From Candidatus Micrarchaeum sp. (GTDB taxonomy: Archaea > SpSt-1190 > DYHY01): 27,426 nucleotides of DNA. The translations under genes and the position numbers were made by a program. Shown here in pieces: positions 1 to 7,336 of the stretch. Position 1 is the stretch's first letter; every line of letters starts with the position of its first letter. The stretch is taken from contig DYHY01000010.1 of the NCBI GenBank assembly GCA_020723935.1, forward strand, positions 2,438-29,863. Reading direction: 5' to 3'. The notes under the pieces were generated by a model. That model made no database searches, had not been told where the DNA came from, and saw only the letters and a program-made list of their open reading frames with translations.

Positions 1-2
1 AC

Positions 3-1223
3 GCCCTGCTTGAGAACCCGGGCACCCCGGTCTATCTCACTCCATACAGCGCCGCCATTCTCCCGCACGTCCTGCGCGATTCCGAGAAGTTCGCGCGGCG
101 CGCCGAGGACGAAAGGGGGGCTGCGAGGAAGATAGTGAATGCCGTGTTCGACGGCAAGGGCCTGATCGTCGTGCGGGACGGGGAGACGATCGACCTTGGG
201 AAGCGGGGCGGAAATTACCTGACGCTCTACGAGCAGAAGGACCTCATCCACCTCCCGGGCGGCGTGTGCGGCGTCTACAAGTTCGGCACGAACACGTTCC
301 CTGTCAGCGTCTCCACGGTATTCGACGTCGCAGGTGAGATAGACGCAAGCGGGCGCTTCTCCCAGGAGGGCTACTTCCGCAAGCTTTCCTCGGACGTTAT
401 GGTCGGCGAGACGACCCTCGCGTACAAGACGCAGAACCCCGGGACGAGGCGCGAGCGCGAGCGCGAGATTGTGGACGGCATCGCGCAGGCGCTCAAGGAG
501 ATGCGCGCCCGGGAGGAGGGCGGCCTGATAGCGATGCCTGCCTTCTCGCAGTACAGGATATGCGAGGTCATGCGCCTCCTCTTCGCGGCGCTCTCCGAGA
601 CCGGGTTCACCGAGAACGACGTCCACCTGGTCTTCCAGGGGCCGCTCGCAACGCGCATGATAGACGAGCCCGGGAGCCCGTACGAATATGCAAGGCTCTT
701 CCTCGACAGGATGGAGAAGAACTTGGATTTCGATTTCGTCCCCGACGGCACTGTGCACGTTGTCGTCGCGACGCCGGGCTTCGCGTACAAGGACACTTTC
801 GCAGGCAAGGCCGTCGACTCCGCGATACGGAGCAGGGGGAAGGTGATCCTCTCCTCAAGCTACGCGCCCAAGGCGAGCCCGCTGAGGGAGATACTGGAAG
901 AAGGCAAATACAATGACGAGCCGATACCCGCCGGGATCGTCCAGGTGTATTCGCTCACGGGCCATCCGACGTACGGGGAGACGTACGCGAGGATCGTCGA
1001 GGCGGTCGCGCCGCAAGTCATCTATCCGGTCCACGGCTCGCCGGAGACGATAGCAAGCTATCTTCAGCTCGTCAAGCCACTTGGCTACACGGAGGGGAAG
1101 AACATCTTCGTCCCGGAGCCCGGGCGCGCCCTGATAGCCTATTCCGACAAGCGCGGGAAGAGGTATGAGGTCGTGGAAAGCGGGCTGGCCGCCGACGCCG
1201 TCAGGAAGATGCGGCGGGGATGA
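3..1223 (+). CDS. Beta-CASP metallo-beta-lactamase-fold ribonuclease (RNase J-like), 5'-truncated
   Basis: The reading frame is open from base 3, so the gene starts before the window; a GTG at 135 is internal. About 406 residues are visible. RNase J-type enzymes degrade or trim RNA in the cytoplasm using two zinc ions. Visible family features are the segment DVMVGETTLAYKTQNPG followed by REREREIVD, matching the end of the lactamase core and entry into the beta-CASP domain; GGLIAMPAFSQYR, the beta-CASP strand/helix; a TGHP histidine motif; and VIYPVHGSPETI, the late PVHG histidine motif. The catalytic HxHxDH motif would lie upstream and is not seen. The gene ends in TGA, 35 bases before the stop of the next gene on the opposite strand. 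Family assignment is firm; whether it is an exonuclease (aRNase J) or an endonucleolytic CPSF-like relative cannot be settled without the N-terminus. Confidence 0.82.
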   Translation, partial: ALLENPGTPVYLTPYSAAILPHVLRDSEKFARRAEDERGAARKIVNAVFDGKGLIVVRDGETIDLGKRGGNYLTLYEQKDLIHLPGGVCGVYKFGTNTFPVSVSTVFDVAGEIDASGRFSQEGYFRKLSSDVMVGETTLAYKTQNPGTRREREREIVDGIAQALKEMRAREEGGLIAMPAFSQYRICEVMRLLFAALSETGFTENDVHLVFQGPLATRMIDEPGSPYEYARLFLDRMEKNLDFDFVPDGTVHVVVATPGFAYKDTFAGKAVDSAIRSRGKVILSSSYAPKASPLREILEEGKYNDEPIPAGIVQVYSLTGHPTYGETYARIVEAVAPQVIYPVHGSPETIASYLQLVKPLGYTEGKNIFVPEPGRALIAYSDKRGKRYEVVESGLAADAVRKMRRG

Positions 1224-1258
1224 TCGCGGCCGCGGGGGCGGTTGAAAGGAACTCCTGC

Positions 1259-1546
1259 CTATTTCCTTCTGAGGATCCCTTGCTTGGCCTGGATGGACTC
1301 GTTCTTGAGGACCGCGTCCTGAAGGCCCTTGAACTCAGCCTCGGTCATCGGGCCGGAGATCTCCAGCTTCGCGCGCCACAGCTGCTTTTGGGTGCGCGCC
1401 AGGGTGTCGTATTCGGAATCGGGGCCGCAGAACATCGTGTTCGCCCGGTTGCCAGCCTTCTCTATCTCCCCGACGAGGGCGACGATCCTGGCCTTGAACG
1501 TGTTGAAATCCATCTTAACCGGGTCTTCCCTTATCGTGACTATCAT
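1259..1546 (-). CDS. Small hypothetical protein, 95 aa
   Basis: A charged, probably alpha-helical soluble protein with no signal or membrane segment (start MIVTIREDPVK, end ILRRK). I do not recognise a family. The frame stays open upstream, but the ATG at 1546 is preferred: it follows a purine-rich AGAGAGG ribosome-site-like stretch and lies about 45 bases after a TATA-like element at 1589-1596. An internal ATG would give an 84-residue protein starting MDFNTF. The gene is divergent from the 180-residue protein at 1653, and the two share a short intergenic region with separate promoter elements. The predicted helices (residues about 15-32 and 42-85) could form a small coiled-coil or helical bundle; this is inference from composition only. 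Confidence 0.6.
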   Translation of the reverse strand: MIVTIREDPVKMDFNTFKARIVALVGEIEKAGNRANTMFCGPDSEYDTLARTQKQLWRAKLEISGPMTEAEFKGLQDAVLKNESIQAKQGILRRK

Positions 1547-1588
1547 GCCTCTCTTTGCCCCTTTGCCGTCACATAACGGGTGTTTTTC

Positions 1589-1596
1589 GTATAAAA
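1589..1596 (-). promoter_or_regulatory. TATA-box-like element for the 95-aa gene
   Basis: Reads TTTTATAC on the minus strand. It is about 45 bases before the ATG at 1546, which would leave a short 5' leader carrying the AGAGAGG ribosome-site-like sequence. Confidence 0.45.
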
Positions 1597-1621
1597 GCCC
1601 TCGCCCGGGGGCCGAAAAAGG

Positions 1622-1630
1622 TATATATAA
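1622..1630 (+). promoter_or_regulatory. TATA box for the 180-aa gene
   Basis: TATATATAA centred about 27 bases before the ATG at 1653. The spacing predicts a transcript starting at or next to the start codon (leaderless). It lies back to back with the TATA-like element of the divergent gene. Confidence 0.6.
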
Positions 1631-1652
1631 TTGGCGTTGAGGCCATTTTCCT

Positions 1653-2195
1653 ATGGCAACGACCGCCGTAATGAGCCCCGGGCTCGGCTGGGACGCGAAG
1701 GAAGTGACTGACTCGGTGCTCTCCGCCCTGCGGGAAACCGCCGACATCTTCATAACTAAGGAGGGCTTCTCGAGCCTCATAGCCACGCGCCACGAGAGCC
1801 TCAAAGGGGACTTAACGAAGATGGTCTTCAAGCTCAAGGGCGCGCAGGACGTCCTCCTCGGCGCAAAGGGCGTGGACAACTTCTCGCTCTACAAGACGAC
1901 CGGGGACTTCCAGGGGAGCGTCGTCATCTTCAAGGACAAGATGGTTTTCATATCGTCCCTTGCCTACAAGCTTCAGAAGGCCGCCGAATACTACAAGCCC
2001 GAGGAGAAGATAGCCGAGATGAACAAGATCCTCTCGGACCTGCGGGCCCGCGCCGAGGACGCCGGGTTCACGTTCGCGGGGACCCTGGACTCGTTCTCGG
2101 TGACGCGCGCGGGCTCCTTCAGCGGGGGCGGGGCAGTGCATTTCCTCGCCGACGCCAAGGCGTCTCTTTCGGGGCTCAAGCTTCGGGCGCTGTAG
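1653..2195 (+). CDS. Conserved-looking hypothetical protein, 180 aa
   Basis: A soluble protein of unknown function (start MATTAVMSPGLGWDAKEV). The N-terminal half looks like mixed alpha/beta with repeated hydrophobic beta-like strands (SVVIFKDKMVFIS). Residues about 108-140 form a charged helix (YYKPEEKIAEMNKILSDLRA), and the C-terminus ends SLSGLKLRAL. No signal peptide, membrane helix or metal motif is seen. A TATA box 27 bases upstream fixes the start and suggests a leaderless mRNA. The 79-residue gene follows after 31 bases and is probably cotranscribed. No family name is offered. Confidence 0.65.
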   Translation: MATTAVMSPGLGWDAKEVTDSVLSALRETADIFITKEGFSSLIATRHESLKGDLTKMVFKLKGAQDVLLGAKGVDNFSLYKTTGDFQGSVVIFKDKMVFISSLAYKLQKAAEYYKPEEKIAEMNKILSDLRARAEDAGFTFAGTLDSFSVTRAGSFSGGGAVHFLADAKASLSGLKLRAL

Positions 2196-2226
2196 GGGAA
2201 AACCACACACGGAGTGAAGACTGAAA

Positions 2227-2466
2227 ATGACTTTCAAGTTCGTGCTTCCGGACAAGAGGGAATTCACGTTCCCGGACGAGGCGACGGCCGTCAAGGAGAC
2301 CCAGAGCGCCGCAAAGCAGCTCAACAAGGTCGTCATCCTGCGCGAGGAGAGGAACGGATCCTGGCCGGAGTTCGCGACAATCTACCCTTCGGGCGAGGTC
2401 AGGAAGCCCGTCGATGTCGGGAGCTTCGCGCGCGGCCTGGATACGAGGCGGGTAAGGCGCCCGTAA
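2227..2466 (+). CDS. Small hypothetical protein, 79 aa
   Basis: A small basic soluble protein (MTFKFVLPDKREFTFPD...GLDTRRVRRP). The start is supported by a GGAGTGA ribosome-binding site at 2211-2217, nine bases before the ATG, as expected for an internal operon gene. It follows the 180-residue protein by 31 bases. The first 20 residues look like two beta strands and the next 25 an amphipathic helix; the arginine-rich end could contact nucleic acid. Function is unknown. Confidence 0.55.
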   Translation: MTFKFVLPDKREFTFPDEATAVKETQSAAKQLNKVVILREERNGSWPEFATIYPSGEVRKPVDVGSFARGLDTRRVRRP

Positions 2467-2540
2467 GCGCCTGCCCGGATTTTTCGGGAAACCCGGACGG
2501 CGCCGGCTCGCCGCGGGCTTTGCGCGAAAACGCCAACCAA

Positions 2541-2546
2541 TTTAAG
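2541..2546 (+). promoter_or_regulatory. TATA-like element for the radical SAM gene
   Basis: TTTAAG in a locally AT-richer stretch, about 29 bases before the ATG at 2573; consistent with a leaderless start for the two-gene unit that follows. Confidence 0.4.
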
Positions 2547-2572
2547 ACGGGCCGGGGCCCTGCGGAGCGCAG

Positions 2573-3883
2573 ATGAAAGTAGCGATACTCGAGGCTAGGG
2601 CCGGTCCGGGCGCGAGCAAGGACACTGCGGGCGGTTTCGGGAGCAGGTTCCCCGCGGGAAGGAGCCTGTTCTCGCGCCTCGCATCCGCCGCCAAGGCCGG
2701 CATCAGGTATCCGTCCCCAACCCTCGCGTACCTCGCGGCCATCTTCAGGCGCGGCGGCCACGACGTTAAGATACTTGACCGTGAAATCCCCGGTCTCGGG
2801 ACGGACCTCGCGATAATCCCCTCCTCCTCAATCGGGTGGAAGGGCGAGAGGCGCCTGGGCCAGGAGATACGGATGCGCCGGCCCGGATGCAGGGTCGCGT
2901 ACGTGATGCCGTTCTCGGCGCAGTTCCCCCGCACGTTCCTCGATTCCGGTGCCGCCGACCTCGTGATAGACGGCGAGCCGGAGGACGCGGCGATCAGGAT
3001 GTCGCGCTCGGGCAGGATTCCACGCGGCGTCGTGAGGAGCAGGCCCCTGGATCCCGAGCGCCTCCCTTTCCCGGACTGGCAAGGCTTCCCAATCCAAAGC
3101 TACTCGTATTTCCCAGGCCTCTGGAGGAAGCCGCTCCTGGACGTCCTCTCCTCGCGCGGCTGCCCCTACGGATGCGGATACTGCCCGTACAAATCCATGT
3201 GGGGCGCATGGCGGGCGAGGAGCGCAGAGAGCGTCGTGTCCGAGATAGCGGGCCTGCGCGAGAGGCATTCCGTTCGCTCCGTGATGTTCCGCGACATCTG
3301 CTTCTCCGCCGACAGGTCGCGCGCGAGGGACGTATGCGAGGCGCTCGTCTCCGCCGGTCTCTCCTCGCAGATAGAATGGGGCTGCGAGACGAGGCCCGAC
3401 CTCCTGGACGGGGGGCTTCTTCAGGCGATGCGCGGGGCGGGGATGCGCGAGCTTGAGGTGGGGTTCGAGAGTTCGGACGCCAAGCTCCTCGCATCCAAGG
3501 GCAGGCTTCCGGTGAAAGAGAAGACCATATTGGACCTCTCCGCGGAATGCCGCAGGCTCGGGATACGCTTGGCAGTCTTCTACGTGCTCGGGATGCCGGG
3601 CCAGACCGAGGAGGACGTCAAGCGGGTCGTGAGGTTCTCGCGCACGGTGAACAGCTTCGCCGCGCAGTTCACGCTCTACACGCCCTTTCCCGGGACGCCC
3701 CTCTTCGGCGCCGACGGGAAGGGGGTGCTCGAGCTCAACTCCGAGAGGTTCGACTGCTTCACGCCCGTCGCAAGCTACGGGATATCCCCAGACAGGCTCT
3801 CAGCGCTCTGGGACGAGGCGCAGGGGGGGTATTTCGCGAGGGCTGGCTGGCCCCTTCCCAACTGGAGGTGCTTCCTGCCGTGA
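2573..3883 (+). CDS. Radical SAM protein with N-terminal B12-binding-like domain, 436 aa
   Basis: Radical SAM enzymes cleave S-adenosylmethionine with a [4Fe-4S] cluster to start radical chemistry. The CxxxCxxC cluster motif is present at Cys197, Cys201 and Cys204 (SSRGCPYGCGYCPYK). Residues about 40-145 resemble the Rossmann-like cobalamin-binding domain of the BchE-type class (PSPTLAYLAAIFRRGGHDV... DLVIDGEPEDAA), but the cobalamin-ligating DxHxxG motif is not visible, so B12 binding is doubtful. The late GMPGQTEEDVKRVVRF and FTLYTPFPGTPLF segments are typical of this class. The stop overlaps the start of the next gene (GTGA), so the two are translationally coupled and probably act in one pathway. 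Substrate is unknown; methylation or rearrangement of a lipid, cofactor or sugar would suit the family. Confidence 0.85.
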   Translation: MKVAILEARAGPGASKDTAGGFGSRFPAGRSLFSRLASAAKAGIRYPSPTLAYLAAIFRRGGHDVKILDREIPGLGTDLAIIPSSSIGWKGERRLGQEIRMRRPGCRVAYVMPFSAQFPRTFLDSGAADLVIDGEPEDAAIRMSRSGRIPRGVVRSRPLDPERLPFPDWQGFPIQSYSYFPGLWRKPLLDVLSSRGCPYGCGYCPYKSMWGAWRARSAESVVSEIAGLRERHSVRSVMFRDICFSADRSRARDVCEALVSAGLSSQIEWGCETRPDLLDGGLLQAMRGAGMRELEVGFESSDAKLLASKGRLPVKEKTILDLSAECRRLGIRLAVFYVLGMPGQTEEDVKRVVRFSRTVNSFAAQFTLYTPFPGTPLFGADGKGVLELNSERFDCFTPVASYGISPDRLSALWDEAQGGYFARAGWPLPNWRCFLP

Positions 3884-4776
3884 GATCGCGCTCCGTCGTC
3901 GTCTCGGGCGCGACCGGGATGCTGGGCTCTTGCGTCGCATCGGATTTCGCGCAGCGCGGCTGGAAGGTGCTGTGCTTCGCGCGGCCGGCGAGCGCGAAGG
4001 ACGGCCTTCTAGCGAGGGCGCCTTCAGCCCGCTTCTACACAGGAGACCTCCTTTCGCGGGAGGACGTCTCCGACGCCATCTCCTCCTCCGGCGCGGACGC
4101 CTTCGTCAATTGCGCCGGGAAGGCCCCCTTGTTCCCCTTCCGCGCCGGCAGGGCCGAGCTGTTTTCGGCTAACGTCCTCGCGGCGCGCGCGATCGCGGGC
4201 GCCTGCCGTGAGTCGGGCGTCCCGCTCGTCCACGTGAGCTCCGTCTCGGCCGGGCTTCCGGGAAGCGGCGCGTATGGCAGGAGCAAGCTCCTCGGCGAGC
4301 GCGAGATTGCTGCAAGCGGCCTCGCCGACTTTGCGGTCGTTCGCCCCTCGACAATATACGACGAGGCCGGGAGGAACGACATCGCCAGGCTGGTGCGCGC
4401 GGCGCGAAGCCTGCCGGTCATCCCGCTCCCCTACGGGGGCTCGTGCAGGCTGCAGCCGGTCCGCGCGGCCGACGTCTCGGCGCTGGTCCTCGCCCTCTGC
4501 GAGAGAAAGGGCGGACGCAGGGGAAGGCTCGTCGAAATCGGGGGCGGGAGCGTCGTCACCCTCCGCGATATCTTCCGGATGATCCTCTCAGGTATCGGGA
4601 GGGGCGGCGTCCCGATAGTCCCGGTTCCGCTGCCCGGGAGGTCCGCTTTCCTCTCGGCATTCTTCGAGGACAGGACGGTCGACAACTCCGCCGCCGAGCG
4701 CATCCTTGGCCGCAGGACCATGCCTTTCAGGGACGGGCTTTCACAGGTTCTCGGGAAACCGAAATCCGCGCGCTAG
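3880..4776 (+). CDS. NAD(P)-dependent epimerase/dehydratase (extended SDR), 298 aa
   Basis: An extended short-chain dehydrogenase/reductase. The nucleotide-binding motif GATGMLGS lies at residues 10-17, directly after a short basic N-terminus and first beta strand. The active-site YxxxK is Tyr132-Lys136 (GAYGRSKLLGERE), preceded by the catalytic-serine strand VHVSSVSAG at 118-125; the family's VVRPSTIYDE follows. Members epimerise, dehydrate or reduce nucleotide sugars or lipid-linked sugars in the cytoplasm. The chosen start is a GTG overlapping the TGA of the radical SAM gene by four bases; the frame extends upstream only as antisense-like filler within that gene. It abuts the opposite-strand gene with no gap. 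A role together with the radical SAM partner in surface glycan or lipid synthesis is inference. Confidence 0.85.
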   Translation: MRSRSVVVSGATGMLGSCVASDFAQRGWKVLCFARPASAKDGLLARAPSARFYTGDLLSREDVSDAISSSGADAFVNCAGKAPLFPFRAGRAELFSANVLAARAIAGACRESGVPLVHVSSVSAGLPGSGAYGRSKLLGEREIAASGLADFAVVRPSTIYDEAGRNDIARLVRAARSLPVIPLPYGGSCRLQPVRAADVSALVLALCERKGGRRGRLVEIGGGSVVTLRDIFRMILSGIGRGGVPIVPVPLPGRSAFLSAFFEDRTVDNSAAERILGRRTMPFRDGLSQVLGKPKSAR

Positions 4777-5433
4777 CTAGACGGAGAGCTCCTCGTCCGA
4801 CATCTTCTCCCTCTCGTACTTGTCCGGGTCCTCCGGGAGCGCCCGCTTCGCCTTGTCCCAGTTGTTCAGGAAGTTCTCGCGCGGGACCTTCACGAGCTCG
4901 CGGACGCTGTCTAGGATCCTCTCCTTGTTGAGGAAGACGCGCCCCCACGTGCGGATCCGCCCCGCCCTCGTCTTCTCGCAGTATGCCTTCCCTTCTTCCT
5001 CGTCCTTCCAGGGGTAGAAATAGTACGCGTCGTCGTTGTAGTAGAACGCGCCGTCCATCCAGATGTTCCTGACCTCGCGGCGCAGGAACAAGTAGCTGTT
5101 GAACGACATCACGTCGTAGCAGACCACGACGTCGACGGCGTACGCCTTCCTCTTCTTTATCGAGAAGTCCATGACGCCGCGAAGGGTCGTGTCCAGCTCG
5201 CGCGAGACGACGGCTATCTTCACGCCGTTCTTCAAGATGATGTTGGGCCCGTCCTCGTCGCCCACGTTGAGCGCCGTGTCGGGCCCCGCGATGCCCCGCT
5301 TCTGCAGCTCATGGAGGACGAGCGCCTCCGCGAAGATCTTCCTCACGTGCCTAGGCTGCTTCTCCTGCTCCGCGCCGAAGACCTTCTTGAGCGAGGCGAT
5401 GAGTTCCGCTACGGCTTCGGGTGTCGGCGGCAT
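4777..5433 (-). CDS. Hypothetical protein, 218 aa
   Basis: A soluble protein with no recognisable family. The N-terminal helix (EAVAELIASLKKVFG) is followed by HVRKIFAEALVLHELQKRGI, then beta strands around NIILKNGVKIAVVSR and AYAVDVVVCYDV, an aromatic stretch (FYYNDDAYYFYPW), and a charged helical C-terminus (about 165-218). The helix-E-helix, then strand-turn-strand order resembles the start of PD-(D/E)xK nuclease-like folds, but no clear catalytic D...ExK set is seen, so this is only a suggestion. It is the last gene of the long minus-strand run, starting 12 bases after the pilin-like gene, so it may belong to the pilus unit. Its stop codon directly abuts the stop of the convergent epimerase gene. 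Confidence 0.7.
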   Translation of the reverse strand: MPPTPEAVAELIASLKKVFGAEQEKQPRHVRKIFAEALVLHELQKRGIAGPDTALNVGDEDGPNIILKNGVKIAVVSRELDTTLRGVMDFSIKKRKAYAVDVVVCYDVMSFNSYLFLRREVRNIWMDGAFYYNDDAYYFYPWKDEEEGKAYCEKTRAGRIRTWGRVFLNKERILDSVRELVKVPRENFLNNWDKAKRALPEDPDKYEREKMSDEELSV

Positions 5434-5445
5434 CTTCGGGAGCGC

Positions 5446-5628
5446 CTAGAAGAGCTTTCCTACCGCGTTTGCGAAGGTCGAGTTCGCCTTCTCGGCCGCG
5501 CCGGTGGCAGTCCCCCATATCCCGCCCCAGTAGCCGAGGACGTAGGTTATCATGACAAGGGCTATTACGGCGATTATTATCCACTCGAGGGTCGAAAGGG
5601 ACCTGCGGGGCCTGCGGCTGGCTTCCAT
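5446..5628 (-). CDS. Type IV pilin-like peptide with class III signal-type N-terminus, 60 aa
   Basis: A short basic N-terminus (MEASRRPRRS) is followed by LSTLEWIIIAVIALVMITYVLGYW, a hydrophobic helix with Glu at the fifth position after the presumed cleavage site, as in type IV pilins and archaeal class III signal proteins. The residue before the site would be Ser10 rather than the usual Gly/Ala. The mature peptide is about 50 residues and would be a pilus subunit or membrane-bound accessory. The start at 5628 is preferred because a TATAAATT-like element lies about 27 bases ahead. An alternative ATG at 5664 overlaps the stop of the upstream gene and would add 12 residues. Its position right after an ATPase and two TadC-like genes supports a pilus role. 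Confidence 0.6.
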   Translation of the reverse strand: MEASRRPRRSLSTLEWIIIAVIALVMITYVLGYWGGIWGTATGAAEKANSTFANAVGKLF

Positions 5629-5650
5629 GCGCCGGAAACCAGCTTTCAGG

Positions 5651-5658
5651 TTATAAAT
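5651..5658 (-). promoter_or_regulatory. TATA-box-like element for the pilin-like gene
   Basis: Reads AATTTATAA on the minus strand, about 27 bases before the ATG at 5628. It suggests a separate leaderless transcript, allowing more pilin-like subunit than machinery. It overlaps the end of the upstream coding sequence. Confidence 0.4.
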
Positions 5659-5660
5659 TT

Positions 5661-6548
5661 TCATGCCGGGAGGACCGCGCAGGCCGCGGAGAACGACGCA
5701 ATCGCGGCCGCCTCCAGGACCACGAGGTACGCTGCGAGGTTCTGCGGCCGCTTCTCGATGGCAAGCGAGGCGATCGCCGCCGACATCGCGGGCATTATCA
5801 GGACGGAATACGCAAAGAGGGACGCCTTGAGCGCGGCCGGGTCGCCCTGGAAGGAGACCCCGAACGCTGCGGAGGTCCCGCCCATCCTGGCCAGGAGGCC
5901 CACGATTGAGGAGACCGCGCCCATCATGAACGGGACGAAGAAGGCGCCTGCGGAAAGTATCGTGTATTTCTGCAGCTCCACTGACGCGCGCCTCCGCTCC
6001 TCTATCTCGCGCACCTCCTCTATCTCCCGCGAGACCTTCAGGAGGAAGTCGCAGGCGTCGAAATTGTGGGAGATGCCGGTCTTCACCGCCTCGAGGAGGA
6101 GCGCGACCTGCCCGCTCCTCTCCAAGTAGGGACGGAAAGCTTCCTCGAGCGCGTCCTCCGCGGAGATCCTTCCGGAGGATTTCAGGTAGGAGTTCCTGGC
6201 CGAGGCGAGGATGCTGGCTAGCTCCCCCTGGGGCTGCACCCGCTCGAAGACCGCCCTTGAGGGCGTCCCCTTCGGGAGCTTCGCCATCTTCACGAGGAAC
6301 GGGACTATCTCCTTCTCGATCCTCGCAAGCTTCCTCTCGGAGGCCGCGCCCGGGAGCTGGAACGCGACGAGGACGGATGCGACGATCGTCGCGGCCGCGT
6401 ATTTCAGCGGCAGGACTGCGAGGGCGGCCGCGCAGACGAGCGCGACCGCCACGGCGCAGTTGGCCGCATAGCCCATCCCGCGCGAGGCGTAGCGAAGGAG
6501 CCTCTCCTCTGGGGACGCCCTCGCCCGCTCCGTCACGGCGCGCTCCAC
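5661..6548 (-). CDS. TadC/GspF-like pilus assembly membrane protein, second copy, 295 aa
   Basis: A polytopic membrane protein of the type II secretion F-domain class, the inner-membrane platform of type IV pili. It has an N-terminal charged segment, two hydrophobic helices at about residues 28-66, a cytoplasmic helical F-domain (about 75-195, with IVPFLVKMAKLPKGTPS and ISHNFDACDFLLKVSREIEEVREIEERRRASVE), then hydrophobic segments at about 197-220, 236-260 and 268-292. The GTG start overlaps the preceding gene by 16 bases, so the two are cotranslated. Two unequal F-domain proteins in tandem is the usual archaeal/Tad arrangement (TadB-TadC). It should act with the ATPase encoded just upstream. 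Confidence 0.75.
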   Translation of the reverse strand: MERAVTERARASPEERLLRYASRGMGYAANCAVAVALVCAAALAVLPLKYAAATIVASVLVAFQLPGAASERKLARIEKEIVPFLVKMAKLPKGTPSRAVFERVQPQGELASILASARNSYLKSSGRISAEDALEEAFRPYLERSGQVALLLEAVKTGISHNFDACDFLLKVSREIEEVREIEERRRASVELQKYTILSAGAFFVPFMMGAVSSIVGLLARMGGTSAAFGVSFQGDPAALKASLFAYSVLIMPAMSAAIASLAIEKRPQNLAAYLVVLEAAAIASFSAACAVLPA

Positions 6549-7336
6549 ACAACATACGCGAATTCGGCAGCCGAAAGGACCGGGAAGACAATGAGGAACG
6601 CAATGACCGGGACGATCGGCCGCGTCCTCGCGGTCGCGAGGATGAACGCGCAGACCGCCGGGAGGAGGGCGGTCGTGGCTATCGCGAGGACGGCGACAGC
6701 CTGGCTTTTCGCCGAATACCTCTCGAGGAGCGCCGCCCGCTCCGCCGCCTGCCTCCTCGCAGTGCGGCCGACGAGCTCCCTTGCCTCCCGCGAGCTCCCT
6801 TCCGCCAGGACCGAGGACGCCGCGGCGAAAGCCTCGTCAAGCTTCTCGGATTCTATCCTTTCCGCGGCGCAGTCCAGCGCCCTTTCGAGGGGCATCCCCT
6901 TCCTCGCTTCCAGGATCGCCCCCCGCACGACACTCCCCAAGGGGCCGCCCCTTGAAGCCGCCGCGGCCCTCTCCAGGGCGCTCACGGGCGTGAGGCCTAG
7001 CTCCAGGAGGTGGTTGAACTGCGAGAGGAAAACCGGGAGCTCCCTCTCCATACTCTTCCTCGCGGCGCCTTTCGCAAGGGCCGCGCATGCGGACGGGATC
7101 CTGAGGGATGCGAGCGCCAGAAGGAGGAGGCCGGCGCAAAGAGGCGCGCTTCCCGCGGCGAGGACCGCCCATACGGCGGCCACGGCGCATGCGGCGGAAA
7201 GCGCAAGCGACGCGAAAGCCAGCCCTTCCAGCGGAAGATCGCCCGCCCCGAAGAGCGAAAGCCCGGCTTTCAGCCGGCTTATCTGGAACTGCCCCTCGGC
7301 GGCTTTCCTCGCCAGCCTCGCTATTTCGCTTCCCAT
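6533..7336 (-). CDS. TadC/GspF-like pilus assembly membrane protein, first copy, 267 aa
   Basis: A type II secretion F-domain membrane protein. Hydrophobic segments lie at about residues 37-61, 63-81, 212-234 and 240-262. The cytoplasmic F-domain at about 95-205 contains MERELPVFLSQFNHLLELGLTPVSALERA, close to the family signature for platform proteins, and RKGMPLERALDCAAERI. It would form the inner-membrane platform that the ATPase rotates or pushes to extrude pilin. The ATG start overlaps the ATPase gene by 16 bases and its own end overlaps the next platform gene by 16 bases, so the three form a tightly coupled unit. Confidence 0.78.
   Translation of the reverse strand: MGSEIARLARKAAEGQFQISRLKAGLSLFGAGDLPLEGLAFASLALSAACAVAAVWAVLAAGSAPLCAGLLLLALASLRIPSACAALAKGAARKSMERELPVFLSQFNHLLELGLTPVSALERAAAASRGGPLGSVVRGAILEARKGMPLERALDCAAERIESEKLDEAFAAASSVLAEGSSREARELVGRTARRQAAERAALLERYSAKSQAVAVLAIATTALLPAVCAFILATARTRPIVPVIAFLIVFPVLSAAEFAYVVWSAP

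Noticed and set aside
5629-6603. A long minus-strand protein leading into the pilin-like peptide
   Set aside because: It is a shadow of the membrane protein gene in another frame; only the last 60 residues, after the ATG at 5628, look real.
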